Shown here in pieces: positions 26,101 to 35,293 of a DNA stretch of 64,000 nt. The notes beneath the pieces are model-generated. The model was not told the origin of the DNA. It made no database searches and saw only the letters and a program-made list of their open reading frames with translations. Both the position numbers and the translations under genes were made by a program. This stretch comes from Fuscovulum ytuae. Its GTDB lineage: Bacteria > Pseudomonadota > Alphaproteobacteria > Rhodobacterales > Rhodobacteraceae. The stretch's first letter is position 1. Each line of letters opens with the position of its first letter. The stretch is from positions 806,001-870,000 of the forward strand of contig NZ_CP124535.1 in NCBI RefSeq assembly GCF_029953595.1, read 5' to 3'.

Positions 26101-26561
26101 TAATCCCCCGGTTCGGCCACGGTAGAGGTCGGCGAAAACCCCATCCGGGCGAGAAAGAGCTTCAGTCGCCCCTCATCCACCCGATCCCCCACCCGCGCCG
26201 AAAAGGCCGAAGCGCGGATCAGATCCCGCGCAGGCAGGCGCTGTGTTGCAGCGTTCAGCGTGGCCAAAAGGACGAAGGGCCCCTTTATGCCTTCGGCCAA
26301 CGCGGCCAGCGTCGCCATGCGGCGGGCCGACAAGCCAGGATTGGGCGAGACGCGGTCATAAGGCAGACAATCCCAAGCCGGAAAATCGAAGACCACCGCG
26401 TCGGGTGCCATGACGGCAAGGGCCGCTGCCATCGCCTCGGCCCGTTTGTCGTCGCGCGCGATGTGCAGAATGGGCGCGCCCTTCTCCAACTCGCGGGCGA
26501 GGAGGCGAGCATCATATCCTTCGGGCGCGCCGCCAAGGAGGATGGGGGTCGGTGTCAGCAT
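23118..26561 (-). CDS. mfd: Transcription-repair coupling factor
   Basis: 1147-residue DNA translocase that removes RNA polymerase stalled at lesions and recruits the UvrABC excision system. The UvrB-like N-terminal module (PAWDCLPYDRVSPNP), the RNA-polymerase-interaction domain (GDLVVHVEHGVGRYLG), the helicase motifs (GDVGFGKTEVAMRAAF, IIDEEQHFGVAHKERLK, LTATPIPRTL) and the C-terminal regulatory domain are all present. The ATG at 26561 gives a family-like N-terminus. The gene 49 bases upstream on the same strand encodes a membrane protein; the two may be co-transcribed. Confidence 0.97.
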   Translation of the reverse strand: MLTPTPILLGGAPEGYDARLLARELEKGAPILHIARDDKRAEAMAAALAVMAPDAVVFDFPAWDCLPYDRVSPNPGLSARRMATLAALAEGIKGPFVLLATLNAATQRLPARDLIRASAFSARVGDRVDEGRLKLFLARMGFSPTSTVAEPGDYAIRGGIVDLWPPGSRTPIRLDFFGDVLDGARRFDPETQRTTEKLSAFDLAPMSEVILDEAAITRFRQNYRLEFGAGGSDDPLYEAVSAGRKHQGMEHWLPFFHDRLETIFDYLPGATVMLDDQITPARLARWEGIEDQYDARREAMGAKGRLDSVYKPCAPGLLYLDDAAWQAATAPHRVIQLSPNPQSPGPGVLDAGGRLGRNFVPERQQESISLFGALAAHLKELLQDRQVIIASWSEGARERLEGLLSDQGVAGARRIRDLREVPEGKGGLFLMVWALEAGFTAPGLAVISEQDVLGDRLVAKPKRRRKAENFLREVDSLTPGDLVVHVEHGVGRYLGIETITALGAPHACVALEYAEGAKLYLPVENIELLSRYGHEEGLLDRLGGGAWQAKKAKLKERIREIADRLMRIAAERALRHAPILEAPHSLWEAFAARFPWQETDDQLAAIADVVADLESGRPMDRLVVGDVGFGKTEVAMRAAFVAALAGMQVAVVCPTTLLARQHYRSFAERFRGFPINVKPLSRFVSAKEAKATREGLANGTVDICVGTHALLAKDIRFKSLGLLIIDEEQHFGVAHKERLKEMRSEIHVLTLTATPIPRTLQLSLTGVRDLSIIATPPVDRLAIRTYVSEFDPVTLREALLRERYRGGQSFIVVPRIADLPEIEDFLKTHVPEASYIIAHGQLAAGDLDERMNEFYDGKYDVLLSTTIVESGLDIPTANTMIIHRADMFGLSQLYQIRGRVGRAKTRAYCFLTTRPRAPLTPQAMKRLRLLGSLDSLGAGFNLASHDLDLRGAGNLLGEEQSGHIKEVGYELYQQMLEETIAKLKSGELAGPAALDDQWAPQINLGVPVLIPEEYVPDLDIRLGLYRRLTSLTTKVELEGFAAEMIDRFGPLPKEVNTLLLIMRIKSMCKRAGISRLDAGPKGATVQFHNDKFANPAGLVDFIKADPAARVQGNKIVLLREWKTEGDRIKGAFAIAKDLAEKVVKPKA

Positions 26562-26610
26562 GCCGCGTGACTTAACCGCAAGGGCGGCGGCGTCAACGCC
26601 TTTTGCAGGA

Positions 26611-27135
26611 TCAGCCAAAGACGCCCAGCGTCAGGTTCTGATACATGCCGAACATACTGGTGAAAAACAGCGAAAACATCCCGATCACCTGCACCAAGAC
26701 GCGATGCCGGCGCAATCGGGACATCAGGCGCAGCCCCTCCAGCCCGTCTGTTTCAATGATGCGACAGACGCGGAGTGTCATCAGGCTGACGATCTGCAAC
26801 GGAATGAACAGGCACAGCACGGCCTGCGCGAATTCCATCTGGTAAAAGACCGCCAGCGTCACCAGACCGGCATTGACGAAACAGGCAAAGGTCACAAGGA
26901 AAATCCCCCCCTGCCGCGCAATGAACAGGATGCGGCGGGTGTAGATCTGGGCCAAAGCCTCGGCATCGGCCAAGGCCGTGCCACCTTCGCGTTCGGCGCG
27001 GCGGATCAGATCATGCGGAACCCCGACGACAAAATGGCTGACGGTAGACCACATCACGGCCAGACCAATCCAGAACCACAGGTTCGAGAAGGACCGCATA
27101 TCGATCACTTCGAAGATCGTCCTGTACCAATCCAC
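26611..27135 (-). CDS. Membrane protein resembling the SufBCD-associated family of Rhodobacterales
   Basis: 174 residues from a GTG start, with about four transmembrane segments: WFWIGLAVMWSTVSHFVVG, GIFLVTFACFVNAGLVTLAV, AVLCLFIPLQIVSLMTL and VLVQVIGMFSLFFTSMFGMY. The N-terminus DWYRTIFEVIDMRSFSNLWFW closely resembles proteins that carry the database label component of SufBCD complex in Rhodobacteraceae; I recall that label but know no experiment behind it. The GTG at 27135 was chosen to match that N-terminus. It lies 26 kb from the suf cluster, upstream of mfd and divergent from hemB. Confidence 0.65.
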   Translation of the reverse strand: MDWYRTIFEVIDMRSFSNLWFWIGLAVMWSTVSHFVVGVPHDLIRRAEREGGTALADAEALAQIYTRRILFIARQGGIFLVTFACFVNAGLVTLAVFYQMEFAQAVLCLFIPLQIVSLMTLRVCRIIETDGLEGLRLMSRLRRHRVLVQVIGMFSLFFTSMFGMYQNLTLGVFG

Positions 27136-27195
27136 CCGTAACGTCCCCGTGCCGTCCAGCCCCAAGCGCCCATTTCCGACTTTCAGACGGCTTGA

Positions 27196-28329
<1,134 letters not shown>

Positions 28330-28595
28330 TCCCCCAACGCCTTGATCCGCTTTTTGTCGAAAACTATCCTCGGGGAATGAGGCGCGGCACGTGCTGCGGG
28401 GGCCAGGCTGTCCCCCCTGCCCAGCACCCTTGCCCAGCCCGCCAGAAGCGCCGCGCCGCAGGAAAGGACAGCACGGCCCCGGCAAGCCTTTGCCATCTTT
28501 GCCGCAAGGGCATGACAGCCCCTGCCAAAACCGGTATCCTTTTCCCCGAGCGGGATCACATCAGAATCCCGCCAGAGGCAAGAAAGGGCGGTATC

Positions 28596-29153
28596 ATGGA
28601 ACGATTGACAAGACGGGCTGTTCTCGCCGGGGCCGGGGCAAGCGTCCTTTTGACGGCGGCCTGCGGAAATGGCGTCGGATCGAACGGAGCGCAGCAGATC
28701 GATGCGCGGGTCGAGGCGACAAAAAGCTTTCTCTTTCAACGCTATCCCGGCACGCGCGACCTTGCCTCGCGGGCCACGGGCGTTCTTTATATGCCGCTGA
28801 TCACCGAGGCAGGATTCTTCGTTGGCGGCGCCTATGGCCGCGGTGCCTTGCAGATCCGCGATGTGACGGTGGATTACTACTCCTCCACCAAGGCGAGCTA
28901 TGGGCTCCAGATCGGGGCGCAGCAATATGCTCATGCCCTGTTCTTCATGACGGATGGGGCCTTGGCCGAATTCCGCGCCTCATCCGGTTGGGCGGCCAGT
29001 GCCGACCTGAAATATGCCACGCCCGAACAGGGGGCGAGCATCGGCAAACAGACGACCGAGATCGATCCCGTGGTCGCGCTGGTCTTTGGCCAGCAGGGCC
29101 TGATCGCCGGGGCAACGCTGGCAGGCGTGAAATACACGCGGATCATCCCGTGA
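28596..29153 (+). CDS. SYLF/Ysc84-domain lipoprotein with twin-arginine-type signal
   Basis: 185 residues. The N-terminus MERLTRRAVLAGAGASVLLTAAC combines two arginines, a hydrophobic core and a lipobox ending at Cys23, so it is probably an exported lipoprotein. The mature part (ASRATGVLYMPLITEAGFFVGGAYG, GLQIGAQQYAHALFFMT) matches the SYLF lipid-binding domain of the Ysc84 type. Bacterial members are poorly characterised. It follows hemB after 266 bases that hold no gene, only a GGGGG/CCCCC hairpin near 28396. Confidence 0.87.
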   Translation: MERLTRRAVLAGAGASVLLTAACGNGVGSNGAQQIDARVEATKSFLFQRYPGTRDLASRATGVLYMPLITEAGFFVGGAYGRGALQIRDVTVDYYSSTKASYGLQIGAQQYAHALFFMTDGALAEFRASSGWAASADLKYATPEQGASIGKQTTEIDPVVALVFGQQGLIAGATLAGVKYTRIIP

Positions 29154-29160
29154 TCCCCGC

Positions 29161-29188
29161 GTAGGATGGGCAATTCTGCCCATCCTAC
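29161..29188. repeat. 12-bp perfect hairpin, GTAGGATGGGCA type (family C)
   Basis: GTAGGATGGGCA (29161-29172) and its complement (29177-29188) flank the loop ATTC. No T run follows, so it is not a classical terminator. It sits eight bases after the SYLF gene. Related cores occur at 23101-23117 and, degenerate, at 7030-7055. Confidence 0.75.
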
Positions 29189-29275
29189 CTACCCCACCTC
29201 CCCTGCCCGCATTGCCCTTTGGCCGTTGATCGACTAGGAAGCCATGCGTTTCCCGTCCCAAAGCACAGGGCCAGA

Positions 29276-31741
29276 ATGTTCACCGTCTTCCGCTGGATGT
29301 TGCGCCTGCTCACGGGGCTGATCGCGCTGACGCTTCTCGCCCTTGTCATCCTTTACTATTTCCTGTCGCGCTCCATTCCCGATTACAGCGAAGCCTTTGA
29401 CATCGGCGGCATCTCCGCCCCGGTCGAGATCGTGCGCAACAATGACAATGTGCCGCATATTTTCGGGGCAACCGATCAGGATGTCTTTTTCGCGCTTGGC
29501 TTTGCCCATGCGCAGGATCGGCTTTGGCAAATGACCATGTTGCGTCGCACGGCGCAGGGGCGGCTTTCAGAAGTCTTTGGCGAACGCACGCTGAAGATCG
29601 ACGAACTTCTGCGCCGCTATGACCTCTACACCCTCGCCCTGCAATCGGCCGAGGTGCAGGACGACGCCACCACACAGGCGCTCGAGGCCTATGCCCGTGG
29701 CGTAAACGCCTGGATCGCACAGGTGAACAAGGATGCGCGCGGACGCGGCGCGCCGGAGTTCTTTCTTTTCTCAAACGAAATCGCAGCCTGGCAACCGGCG
29801 GATTCCATCGCCATCCTGAAACTGATGGCGCTGCAACTTTCCGGCCAGATCGAGACAGAGGTGTTGCGCGCGCGCGTCTCGCTCGTGCTGCCCGAGACGC
29901 GGCTTAGGGACATTCTGCCCGATGTTCCGGGTCAGGGCATCATGGCGCTTCCCGATTATGCGAGCATCGTGCCGGGCGCCCCAGGGGGGATGGCCCCGTT
30001 GCAGCATGCCTCGACCGATCCGCTCTCGCCCTTTCCGTCGCGGGAATTGGCGGGGGCGTCGAATTCATGGGCGGCGGCCCCGTCACGGTCGGCGGCGGGC
30101 GGCACGCTTTTGGCCAATGACCCGCATCTGGGGTTCACCGCGCCCACCGTCTGGTATCTGGCACGGCTGGAGCTTTCGACCGGCGGCGTCATCGGCGGAA
30201 CGATCCCCGGCATTCCCGCCGTCCTGCTGGGCCGGTCCGAAAATCTGGGATGGGGCCTCACCTCCAGCTACCTTGATGACCAAGACCTCTTTATCGAAGA
30301 GGTGAACCCCGAAAACCCCGAACAATACCGCACGCCCGACGGGTGGAAGGATTTCATCACCCGCCGCTCTATCATCACGGTCAAGGACGCGGCCCCCGTC
30401 ACCATCACCCTGCGCTGGACGGATAACGGCCCCGTCCTGCCGGGCAGCCATTACGATCTCGCCTCCGTCACACCGCCGGGGCATGTGGTGTCTTTGGCAT
30501 GGACAGCTCTGACCGGCGCCGACACCTCGATGACGGCAGCCATTCGCACCATGCAAGCCGGCAGCGTGACCGAGGCGATGGAGGCGGGCCGCCTCTTCGT
30601 GGCCCCGGCGCAAAACGTGATGCTGGCCGATCAGCGCGGCATCGCGCTGCAACTCGTGGGGGCCATGCCCGCGCGCGACCCGGCGCATCAAAGCCAAGGG
30701 CGCATGCCCTCACCCGGCTGGATCGCCACGAACCGCTGGCAAGGTATCCTGCCCTATGAAAAGAACCCGCGTGAGGCGAACCCGATCTCGGGCCTTCTGG
30801 GCAATACCAATAACAAAACGGTGGACCGCCCCTTTCCCGAACATGTCAGCTTTGATTGGGGCGACACGCAACGCATTCAGCGCTGGCTGACCCTGATGAA
30901 AGCGCGCGAGGTGCATACCCGCGAGAGTTTCATCGAAGCGCAGCTGGATACGGTCAGTTTCACGGCGCGGTCCCTGCTGCCCCTGATCGGGGCGGATCTT
31001 TGGTTCACGGGCGAGGCCGCGCCCGAAGGCACCCCCGAACGCCTGCGCCAGCGCGCGCTGGAAATCCTGGCCGCCTGGAATGGCGAGATGAGCGAGCATC
31101 TGCCAGAACCACTCATCTATCAGGCTTGGGTGCGTGCCCTGCAAGAGCGGCTGATCCGCGACGAGATGGGGCCTTTGGCCGATGCCTTCAGCCATATTCA
31201 ACCCGTGTTTCTGGAACGGGTCTTCCGCAATGTGGATGGGGCAGGCGTCTGGTGCGACGTGGTGCAATCGGCGGCGGTGGAAAGCTGCACGGACCTTGCC
31301 CGCATCGCGCTGGACGAAGCTTTGCTGGGGCTGGTGGAAACCTATGGGCCAAACCCTGAAAGCTGGCGCTGGGGCGACGCGCATCAGGCCACGCATGACC
31401 ATCCGGTGCTGGGGAATATCCCTTTGCTGCGCTATTTCGTGAATATTCGCCAATCGACAAGCGGCGATGACCATACGCTTCTGCGCGGCAAGACCAAGGG
31501 CGAAGGCCCCGACCCTTTCCTGAACGTGCATGGCGCGGGCTATCGTGGGGTCTATGATTTCGCGGACCCGGATTCTTCGGTCTTCATCAGTTCCACCGGG
31601 CAATCGGGCCACCCGCTCAGCCGATTTTACGACGATCTGGGGGAATTGTGGCGTCGGGGCGAATATGTGCCCATGTCGCTTGACCCCGCTTTGGCGCGGG
31701 CGGCGGCGGTGGGCGTGACGGTGCTGACGCCTGCGGACTAA
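29276..31741 (+). CDS. Penicillin acylase family N-terminal-nucleophile hydrolase
   Basis: 821-residue proenzyme of the penicillin amidase family. An N-terminal hydrophobic segment (LLTGLIALTLLALVILYYFL, residues 11-30) targets or anchors it to the envelope. The alpha-chain motif GFAHAQDRLWQM is followed by the autoprocessing site GASNSW, where Ser262 would become the N-terminal nucleophile of the beta chain; LGRSENLGWGLTSSYLDDQD also fits. Relatives hydrolyse penicillins, cephalosporins, cyclic lipopeptides or acyl-homoserine lactones; the true substrate is unknown here. The ATG at 29276 gives the shortest complete signal anchor. Confidence 0.92.
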   Translation: MFTVFRWMLRLLTGLIALTLLALVILYYFLSRSIPDYSEAFDIGGISAPVEIVRNNDNVPHIFGATDQDVFFALGFAHAQDRLWQMTMLRRTAQGRLSEVFGERTLKIDELLRRYDLYTLALQSAEVQDDATTQALEAYARGVNAWIAQVNKDARGRGAPEFFLFSNEIAAWQPADSIAILKLMALQLSGQIETEVLRARVSLVLPETRLRDILPDVPGQGIMALPDYASIVPGAPGGMAPLQHASTDPLSPFPSRELAGASNSWAAAPSRSAAGGTLLANDPHLGFTAPTVWYLARLELSTGGVIGGTIPGIPAVLLGRSENLGWGLTSSYLDDQDLFIEEVNPENPEQYRTPDGWKDFITRRSIITVKDAAPVTITLRWTDNGPVLPGSHYDLASVTPPGHVVSLAWTALTGADTSMTAAIRTMQAGSVTEAMEAGRLFVAPAQNVMLADQRGIALQLVGAMPARDPAHQSQGRMPSPGWIATNRWQGILPYEKNPREANPISGLLGNTNNKTVDRPFPEHVSFDWGDTQRIQRWLTLMKAREVHTRESFIEAQLDTVSFTARSLLPLIGADLWFTGEAAPEGTPERLRQRALEILAAWNGEMSEHLPEPLIYQAWVRALQERLIRDEMGPLADAFSHIQPVFLERVFRNVDGAGVWCDVVQSAAVESCTDLARIALDEALLGLVETYGPNPESWRWGDAHQATHDHPVLGNIPLLRYFVNIRQSTSGDDHTLLRGKTKGEGPDPFLNVHGAGYRGVYDFADPDSSVFISSTGQSGHPLSRFYDDLGELWRRGEYVPMSLDPALARAAAVGVTVLTPAD

Positions 31742-31865
31742 GGCGCCAAGCTGCGACAAGGTCGCCCGCCGCCCGCATCTACGACCCTGCAACCCTTGAC
31801 CTTTGCGGCACGCGCAACATCATTGCGCAATAAAATTACGCGACGGCAGGGATCAGGGAATAAAG

Positions 31866-32687
31866 ATGACCAGCGCATTCGACCCATGGTTGGGTCGGGT
31901 CGAAGAGGCCCATGACAGGATCAGCGCCCGTCAGGCGCGGCAGATGGCAGCCACGCTGGGGGTTGAAATCGCGGCTGTCGATGGCGCGATGCTGCCGCCC
32001 CTCTGGCATTGGATGGGCTGGACGCCCGAGGCCCCGATGGCCGAGCTTGGCCCCGATGGGCATCCCGCGCGCGGGGGTTTTCTGCCGCCTGTGCCACTGG
32101 AACGGCGGATGTGGGCAGGGGGGCGGCTGCGGTTCCACGCGCCTCTCACAATCGGGGAAGAAATGTTCCGCCGTTCGGAAATCACGAAAGTTTCGGAAAA
32201 GACGGGATCTACGGGGCACATGGTTTTTGTCACCGTGCGGCATGATGTGCATGGCGCGGCGGGTTTGGCCATCGAGGAAGAACAAGACATCGTCTTCATC
32301 GCCATGCCCGACCGTTTCACCCCGCCGCCCCCGGTAACTGCCCCCGAACCCGATTGGCGCAAGGATGTGGCGGTGGATGAGGTGCGGCTTTTCCGCTTCT
32401 CGGCCCTGACCTTCAACGCGCATCGAATCCATTTCGATCTGCCTTACGCGACAGGGGTCGAGAAATACCCCGGTCTGGTGGTGCATGGCCCCTTGCAGGC
32501 CATGTTGCTGATGGAGGCAGGGCGTGCGCGGCGCAACGGGGCTGTGCCGCAGGGCTATAGGTTCAGGGGCGTGCGCCCTGCCTTTCATTTCGACAGGCTC
32601 TCTTTGCAGGGCCTTGGCGATGGGCTGGCAACAGTGAACGGGGATGGGCTGGTCTGCATGCAGGCCGAATTGGCTTGGGAGGGCTAA
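31866..32687 (+). CDS. FAS1-like dehydratase (MaoC-type), mesaconyl-C4-CoA hydratase-like
   Basis: 273 residues with two hot-dog folds. The N-terminal FAS1-like dehydratase domain ends around FLPPVPLERRMWAGGRLRFH; the C-terminal half contains NAHRIHFDLPYATGVEKYPGLVVHGPL, where the hydratase His and Asp are found. This is the pattern of mesaconyl-C4-CoA and related hydratases. The next gene, four bases on, is a class III CoA transferase, the same pairing as Meh and Mct of the 3-hydroxypropionate bicycle. A role in C5 dicarboxylate (mesaconate/itaconate/citramalate) metabolism is likely but not proven. Confidence 0.85.
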   Translation: MTSAFDPWLGRVEEAHDRISARQARQMAATLGVEIAAVDGAMLPPLWHWMGWTPEAPMAELGPDGHPARGGFLPPVPLERRMWAGGRLRFHAPLTIGEEMFRRSEITKVSEKTGSTGHMVFVTVRHDVHGAAGLAIEEEQDIVFIAMPDRFTPPPPVTAPEPDWRKDVAVDEVRLFRFSALTFNAHRIHFDLPYATGVEKYPGLVVHGPLQAMLLMEAGRARRNGAVPQGYRFRGVRPAFHFDRLSLQGLGDGLATVNGDGLVCMQAELAWEG

Positions 32688-32690
32688 GCG

Positions 32691-33926
32691 ATGGCAGGCG
32701 TGCTGGCGGGAATGCGGGTGATAGAGGGATCGGCCTTCGTGGCGGTGCCCTTGGCGGGGATGACGCTGGCGCAGATGGGGGCGGATGTGATCCGCTTTGA
32801 CCGCCCGCAAGGGGGATTGGACGCCCATCGCTGGCCCGTGACGCGGGATGGCACCAGCCTCTTTTGGGCGGGGCTGAACAAGGGCAAGCGGTCGCTTGCC
32901 GTAGATATGACCCAGCCCGCGGGGCAAGAGATCATCACCGATCTCATCTGCGCCCCGGGGCCGGATGCAGGGATGTTCCTCACGAACCTGCGGGTGCGCG
33001 GCTGGATGGATTACCCCGCGCTTCAGGCACGGCGCGAAGATCTGATCATGGTCAGCCTGACAGGCACAAGGCGGGGGGAGCCTGCGGTCGATTACACAGT
33101 GAACCCGTCGCTGGGCTTTCCCATGGCCACGGGGGCAGAAGGGTCGACCGAACCTGTGGCCCATGTCCTGCCGGCATGGGATTGCATCGCGGGGGGCATG
33201 GTGGTGAACGCCCTGCTGGCCGCCGAACGCCACCGGCTGCGCACTGGTCGCGGGCAATTGGCGGAACTGGCGCTCAAGGATGTGGCCTCGGCCATGCTCG
33301 CCAATCTGGGGATCGTGGGCGAGGTTCTGGCGAATGGCGTGGATCGCCCCAAGGCCGGGAACAGCCTTTACGGCGCCTATGGGCAGGATTTTGTGCTGGC
33401 CTGCGGGCGCCGGGTGATGGTGATCGGCCTGACCGATCGGCAATGGCGCGGGTTGGTCAAGCTGCTGGGTCTGGATCAGCAGGTCGCCCATCTGGGCCAA
33501 CGCATGGCGCTGGACCTGTCCAAGGAAGGCGACCGCTGGCTGGCCCGAAAGGAAATCACCGCGCTCTTTGCCCCTTGGTTCGCGGCGCGGCGGCTGGATG
33601 AGGTGGGGCCGCTTTTCGATGCGGCGGGCCTGACATGGTCGATCTTCCGCAGCTTTGCCGAAGCCGTGCATCAGGACCCTGACCTTTCGCCCGACAATCC
33701 CATGGTGTCGATGATCCACCAGCCCGGCGTGGGGATGCTGCCCGTGCCGGGATCGCCCATCAGCTTTTCCGATCTGGAACGGATGGGCCCAGCCCCGGCC
33801 CCGGTCCTTGGTGAACATACGGAAGAGATTTTGGGCGATGTCCTTGGCCTTGGGTCCGGCCAAATCGGCAAGCTGATGGATACAGGCGTGGTGTCGCAGG
33901 GGATCGTGCCAAAGCGCGCGGCCTGA
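32691..33926 (+). CDS. Class III CoA transferase (CaiB/BaiF), mesaconyl-CoA transferase-like
   Basis: 411-residue family III CoA transferase. The N-terminus MRVIEGSAFVAVPLAGMTLAQMGADVIRFD is the CoA-binding Rossmann region; the catalytic aspartate is Asp134 in PAVDYTVNPSLG; the C-terminal PGVGMLPVPGSPISFS and LGEHTEEIL are standard. It moves CoA between carboxylic acids or within one molecule. With the hydratase gene directly upstream it forms a probable mesaconyl-CoA C1-C4 rearrangement/hydration pair. Both genes appear to share one promoter region before 31866. Confidence 0.88.
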   Translation: MAGVLAGMRVIEGSAFVAVPLAGMTLAQMGADVIRFDRPQGGLDAHRWPVTRDGTSLFWAGLNKGKRSLAVDMTQPAGQEIITDLICAPGPDAGMFLTNLRVRGWMDYPALQARREDLIMVSLTGTRRGEPAVDYTVNPSLGFPMATGAEGSTEPVAHVLPAWDCIAGGMVVNALLAAERHRLRTGRGQLAELALKDVASAMLANLGIVGEVLANGVDRPKAGNSLYGAYGQDFVLACGRRVMVIGLTDRQWRGLVKLLGLDQQVAHLGQRMALDLSKEGDRWLARKEITALFAPWFAARRLDEVGPLFDAAGLTWSIFRSFAEAVHQDPDLSPDNPMVSMIHQPGVGMLPVPGSPISFSDLERMGPAPAPVLGEHTEEILGDVLGLGSGQIGKLMDTGVVSQGIVPKRAA

Positions 33927-33941
33927 TCCCCTGCGCGCGCC

Positions 33942-34781
33942 TTAAGCCAGCGCCTTGGCCACCATATCGGCCATGGGCGTGGTCGGTCGCCCGATCAGGC
34001 GCGAAAGGGTGCGGCTGTCATCGTAAAGCGCGCCCTGCCCGGCCTGCACATCGCTATCGGCCAGAACATGCGCAAAGCCTTCGGGAAGGCCAAAGCTTTG
34101 CAGGATGCCCGCATAGGCCGCAGACGGTAAATCGTTATAGGGGATCGCCTTGCCCGTCTGGCGCGTGACCTCTGCCGCGAGGTCGGCATAGCTATAGGCC
34201 CCATCCCCTGCCAGTTCATAAACCTTCCCGTGATGCCCGTCCCCTGCGGCTGTCACAGCGATGGCCTCGGCATAATCGGCGCGTGCGGCAGCCGAGAAAC
34301 GGCCCTCTCCCGCCGCCCCGATCAAGGCACCCGCCGCGATGGCTCCGCCAAGGCTGGCGGTGTGGTTTTCGATATACCAGCCGTTGCGCAACAGGGTGAA
34401 GGGAAGGCCCGAGGCGCGGATCGCCTCTTCCGTCGCCTTATGATCGGCGGCCAGCAGCATGGGCGAGGTGTCGGCCTTCAGAAGCGAGGTATACAGGATG
34501 CGCCCAACGCCCGCCGCCCGCGCGGCATCAATCACATTGCGATGCTGACCCGTCCGGTCGTCGAAATCGTTGGATGAGATCAGGACAAGCGTCGTCACCC
34601 CCGTCAGAGCCGGGACAAGTGTGGCGGCGTTCTTGTAATCGAAGGCGCGGGCTTCGACGCCAAGATCGGCGGCTTTGGCCGGATCGCGCACCAGCGCAAC
34701 GGGGGCATGGCCGCGCGCCTTCAGCGCGGCAATGGCAAGGTGGCCCAATTGGCCAGTGGCTCCGGTCAGGGCGAGGGTCAT
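33942..34781 (-). CDS. NmrA/SDR family NAD(P)-binding protein, quinone oxidoreductase QorB-like
   Basis: 279 residues, atypical short-chain dehydrogenase. The nucleotide-binding loop GATGQLGHLAI opens the protein; YTSLLKADTSPMLLAADHKATEEAI and LLRNGWYIENHTASL are typical of the QorB/NmrA-like group that reduces quinones with NAD(P)H. The ATG at 34781 has GGAG six bases upstream, and is preferred over the ATG twelve bases earlier. It is divergent from an HxlR-type regulator across an operator-like dyad, the usual arrangement for redox-controlled quinone reductases. Confidence 0.88.
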   Translation of the reverse strand: MTLALTGATGQLGHLAIAALKARGHAPVALVRDPAKAADLGVEARAFDYKNAATLVPALTGVTTLVLISSNDFDDRTGQHRNVIDAARAAGVGRILYTSLLKADTSPMLLAADHKATEEAIRASGLPFTLLRNGWYIENHTASLGGAIAAGALIGAAGEGRFSAAARADYAEAIAVTAAGDGHHGKVYELAGDGAYSYADLAAEVTRQTGKAIPYNDLPSAAYAGILQSFGLPEGFAHVLADSDVQAGQGALYDDSRTLSRLIGRPTTPMADMVAKALA

Positions 34782-34825
34782 GGCGATCTCCATTCCATAT
34801 TGCGATGGAAGGGAGATGCCGTCTT

Positions 34826-34865
34826 TACTTACGAAAAGGAAGTACTTACAATTTGGTTAGTATAC
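34826..34865. promoter_or_regulatory. Operator-like repeats between qorB-like and hxlR-like genes
   Basis: TACTTAC occurs at 34826-34832 and again at 34843-34849, 17 bases apart; the second copy forms an inverted repeat with GTTAGTA (34856-34862) across six bases. The pattern TACT...AGTA is like operators of HxlR-family repressors (YodB/HypR type). Likely autoregulation of both divergent genes. Confidence 0.6.
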
Positions 34866-34908
34866 CGCATTCCTGCACAGCCCATCTGTCCCGAATAGGC
34901 CCCTTGGC

Positions 34909-35286
34909 ATGAAAGACTATCCCGCCCCACAGCCCGGCATGGAACCGAATGTGTTGCACCCGCTCTGCCCCTCGCGGCAGGTGCTGGGCTTGCTCACCAG
35001 CCGCTGGGGCGCACTGGTCCTTGTGGCGCTGGCCGGGCGTACCTTGCGCTTTTCGCAACTGCGCCGTGAATTGGGCGATGTGAGCGAGCGGATGCTGTCC
35101 CAAACCCTGCAAGCGCTTGAGGCACATGGCATGGTGCGGCGCGTGGCGCATGAGGTGGTACCCCCGCATGTGGACTATTCCCTAACCGAGATCGGCGAAG
35201 AGGCGGCGGGTCTGGTGCGGGGCCTTGCGCGCTGGGTTGAGGGGCGGTTGCCCGATATTCTGGCAGGCCGGGCATCGGGCTGCTGA
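34909..35286 (+). CDS. HxlR family winged-helix transcriptional regulator
   Basis: 125 residues, the normal size. The conserved N-terminal cysteine is Cys20 in HPLCPSRQVLGLL, the redox- or electrophile-sensing position of HypR/YodB/QorR-type members. The winged helix follows (RFSQLRRELGDVSERMLSQTLQALE, YSLTEIGEEAAGLV). It probably represses itself and the divergent quinone-reductase-like gene and releases DNA when the cysteine is modified by quinones or oxidants. Only one strongly conserved cysteine is in the sensing region; a second lies at the C-terminal end (ASGC). Confidence 0.9.
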   Translation: MKDYPAPQPGMEPNVLHPLCPSRQVLGLLTSRWGALVLVALAGRTLRFSQLRRELGDVSERMLSQTLQALEAHGMVRRVAHEVVPPHVDYSLTEIGEEAAGLVRGLARWVEGRLPDILAGRASGC

Positions 35287-35293
35287 TCGCGGA

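Noticed and set aside
31836-33863. A 675-codon minus-strand frame opposite the hydratase and CoA transferase
   Set aside because: Low-complexity His/Gln/Arg/Pro content and no recognisable domain; the plus-strand proteins carry clear family motifs.
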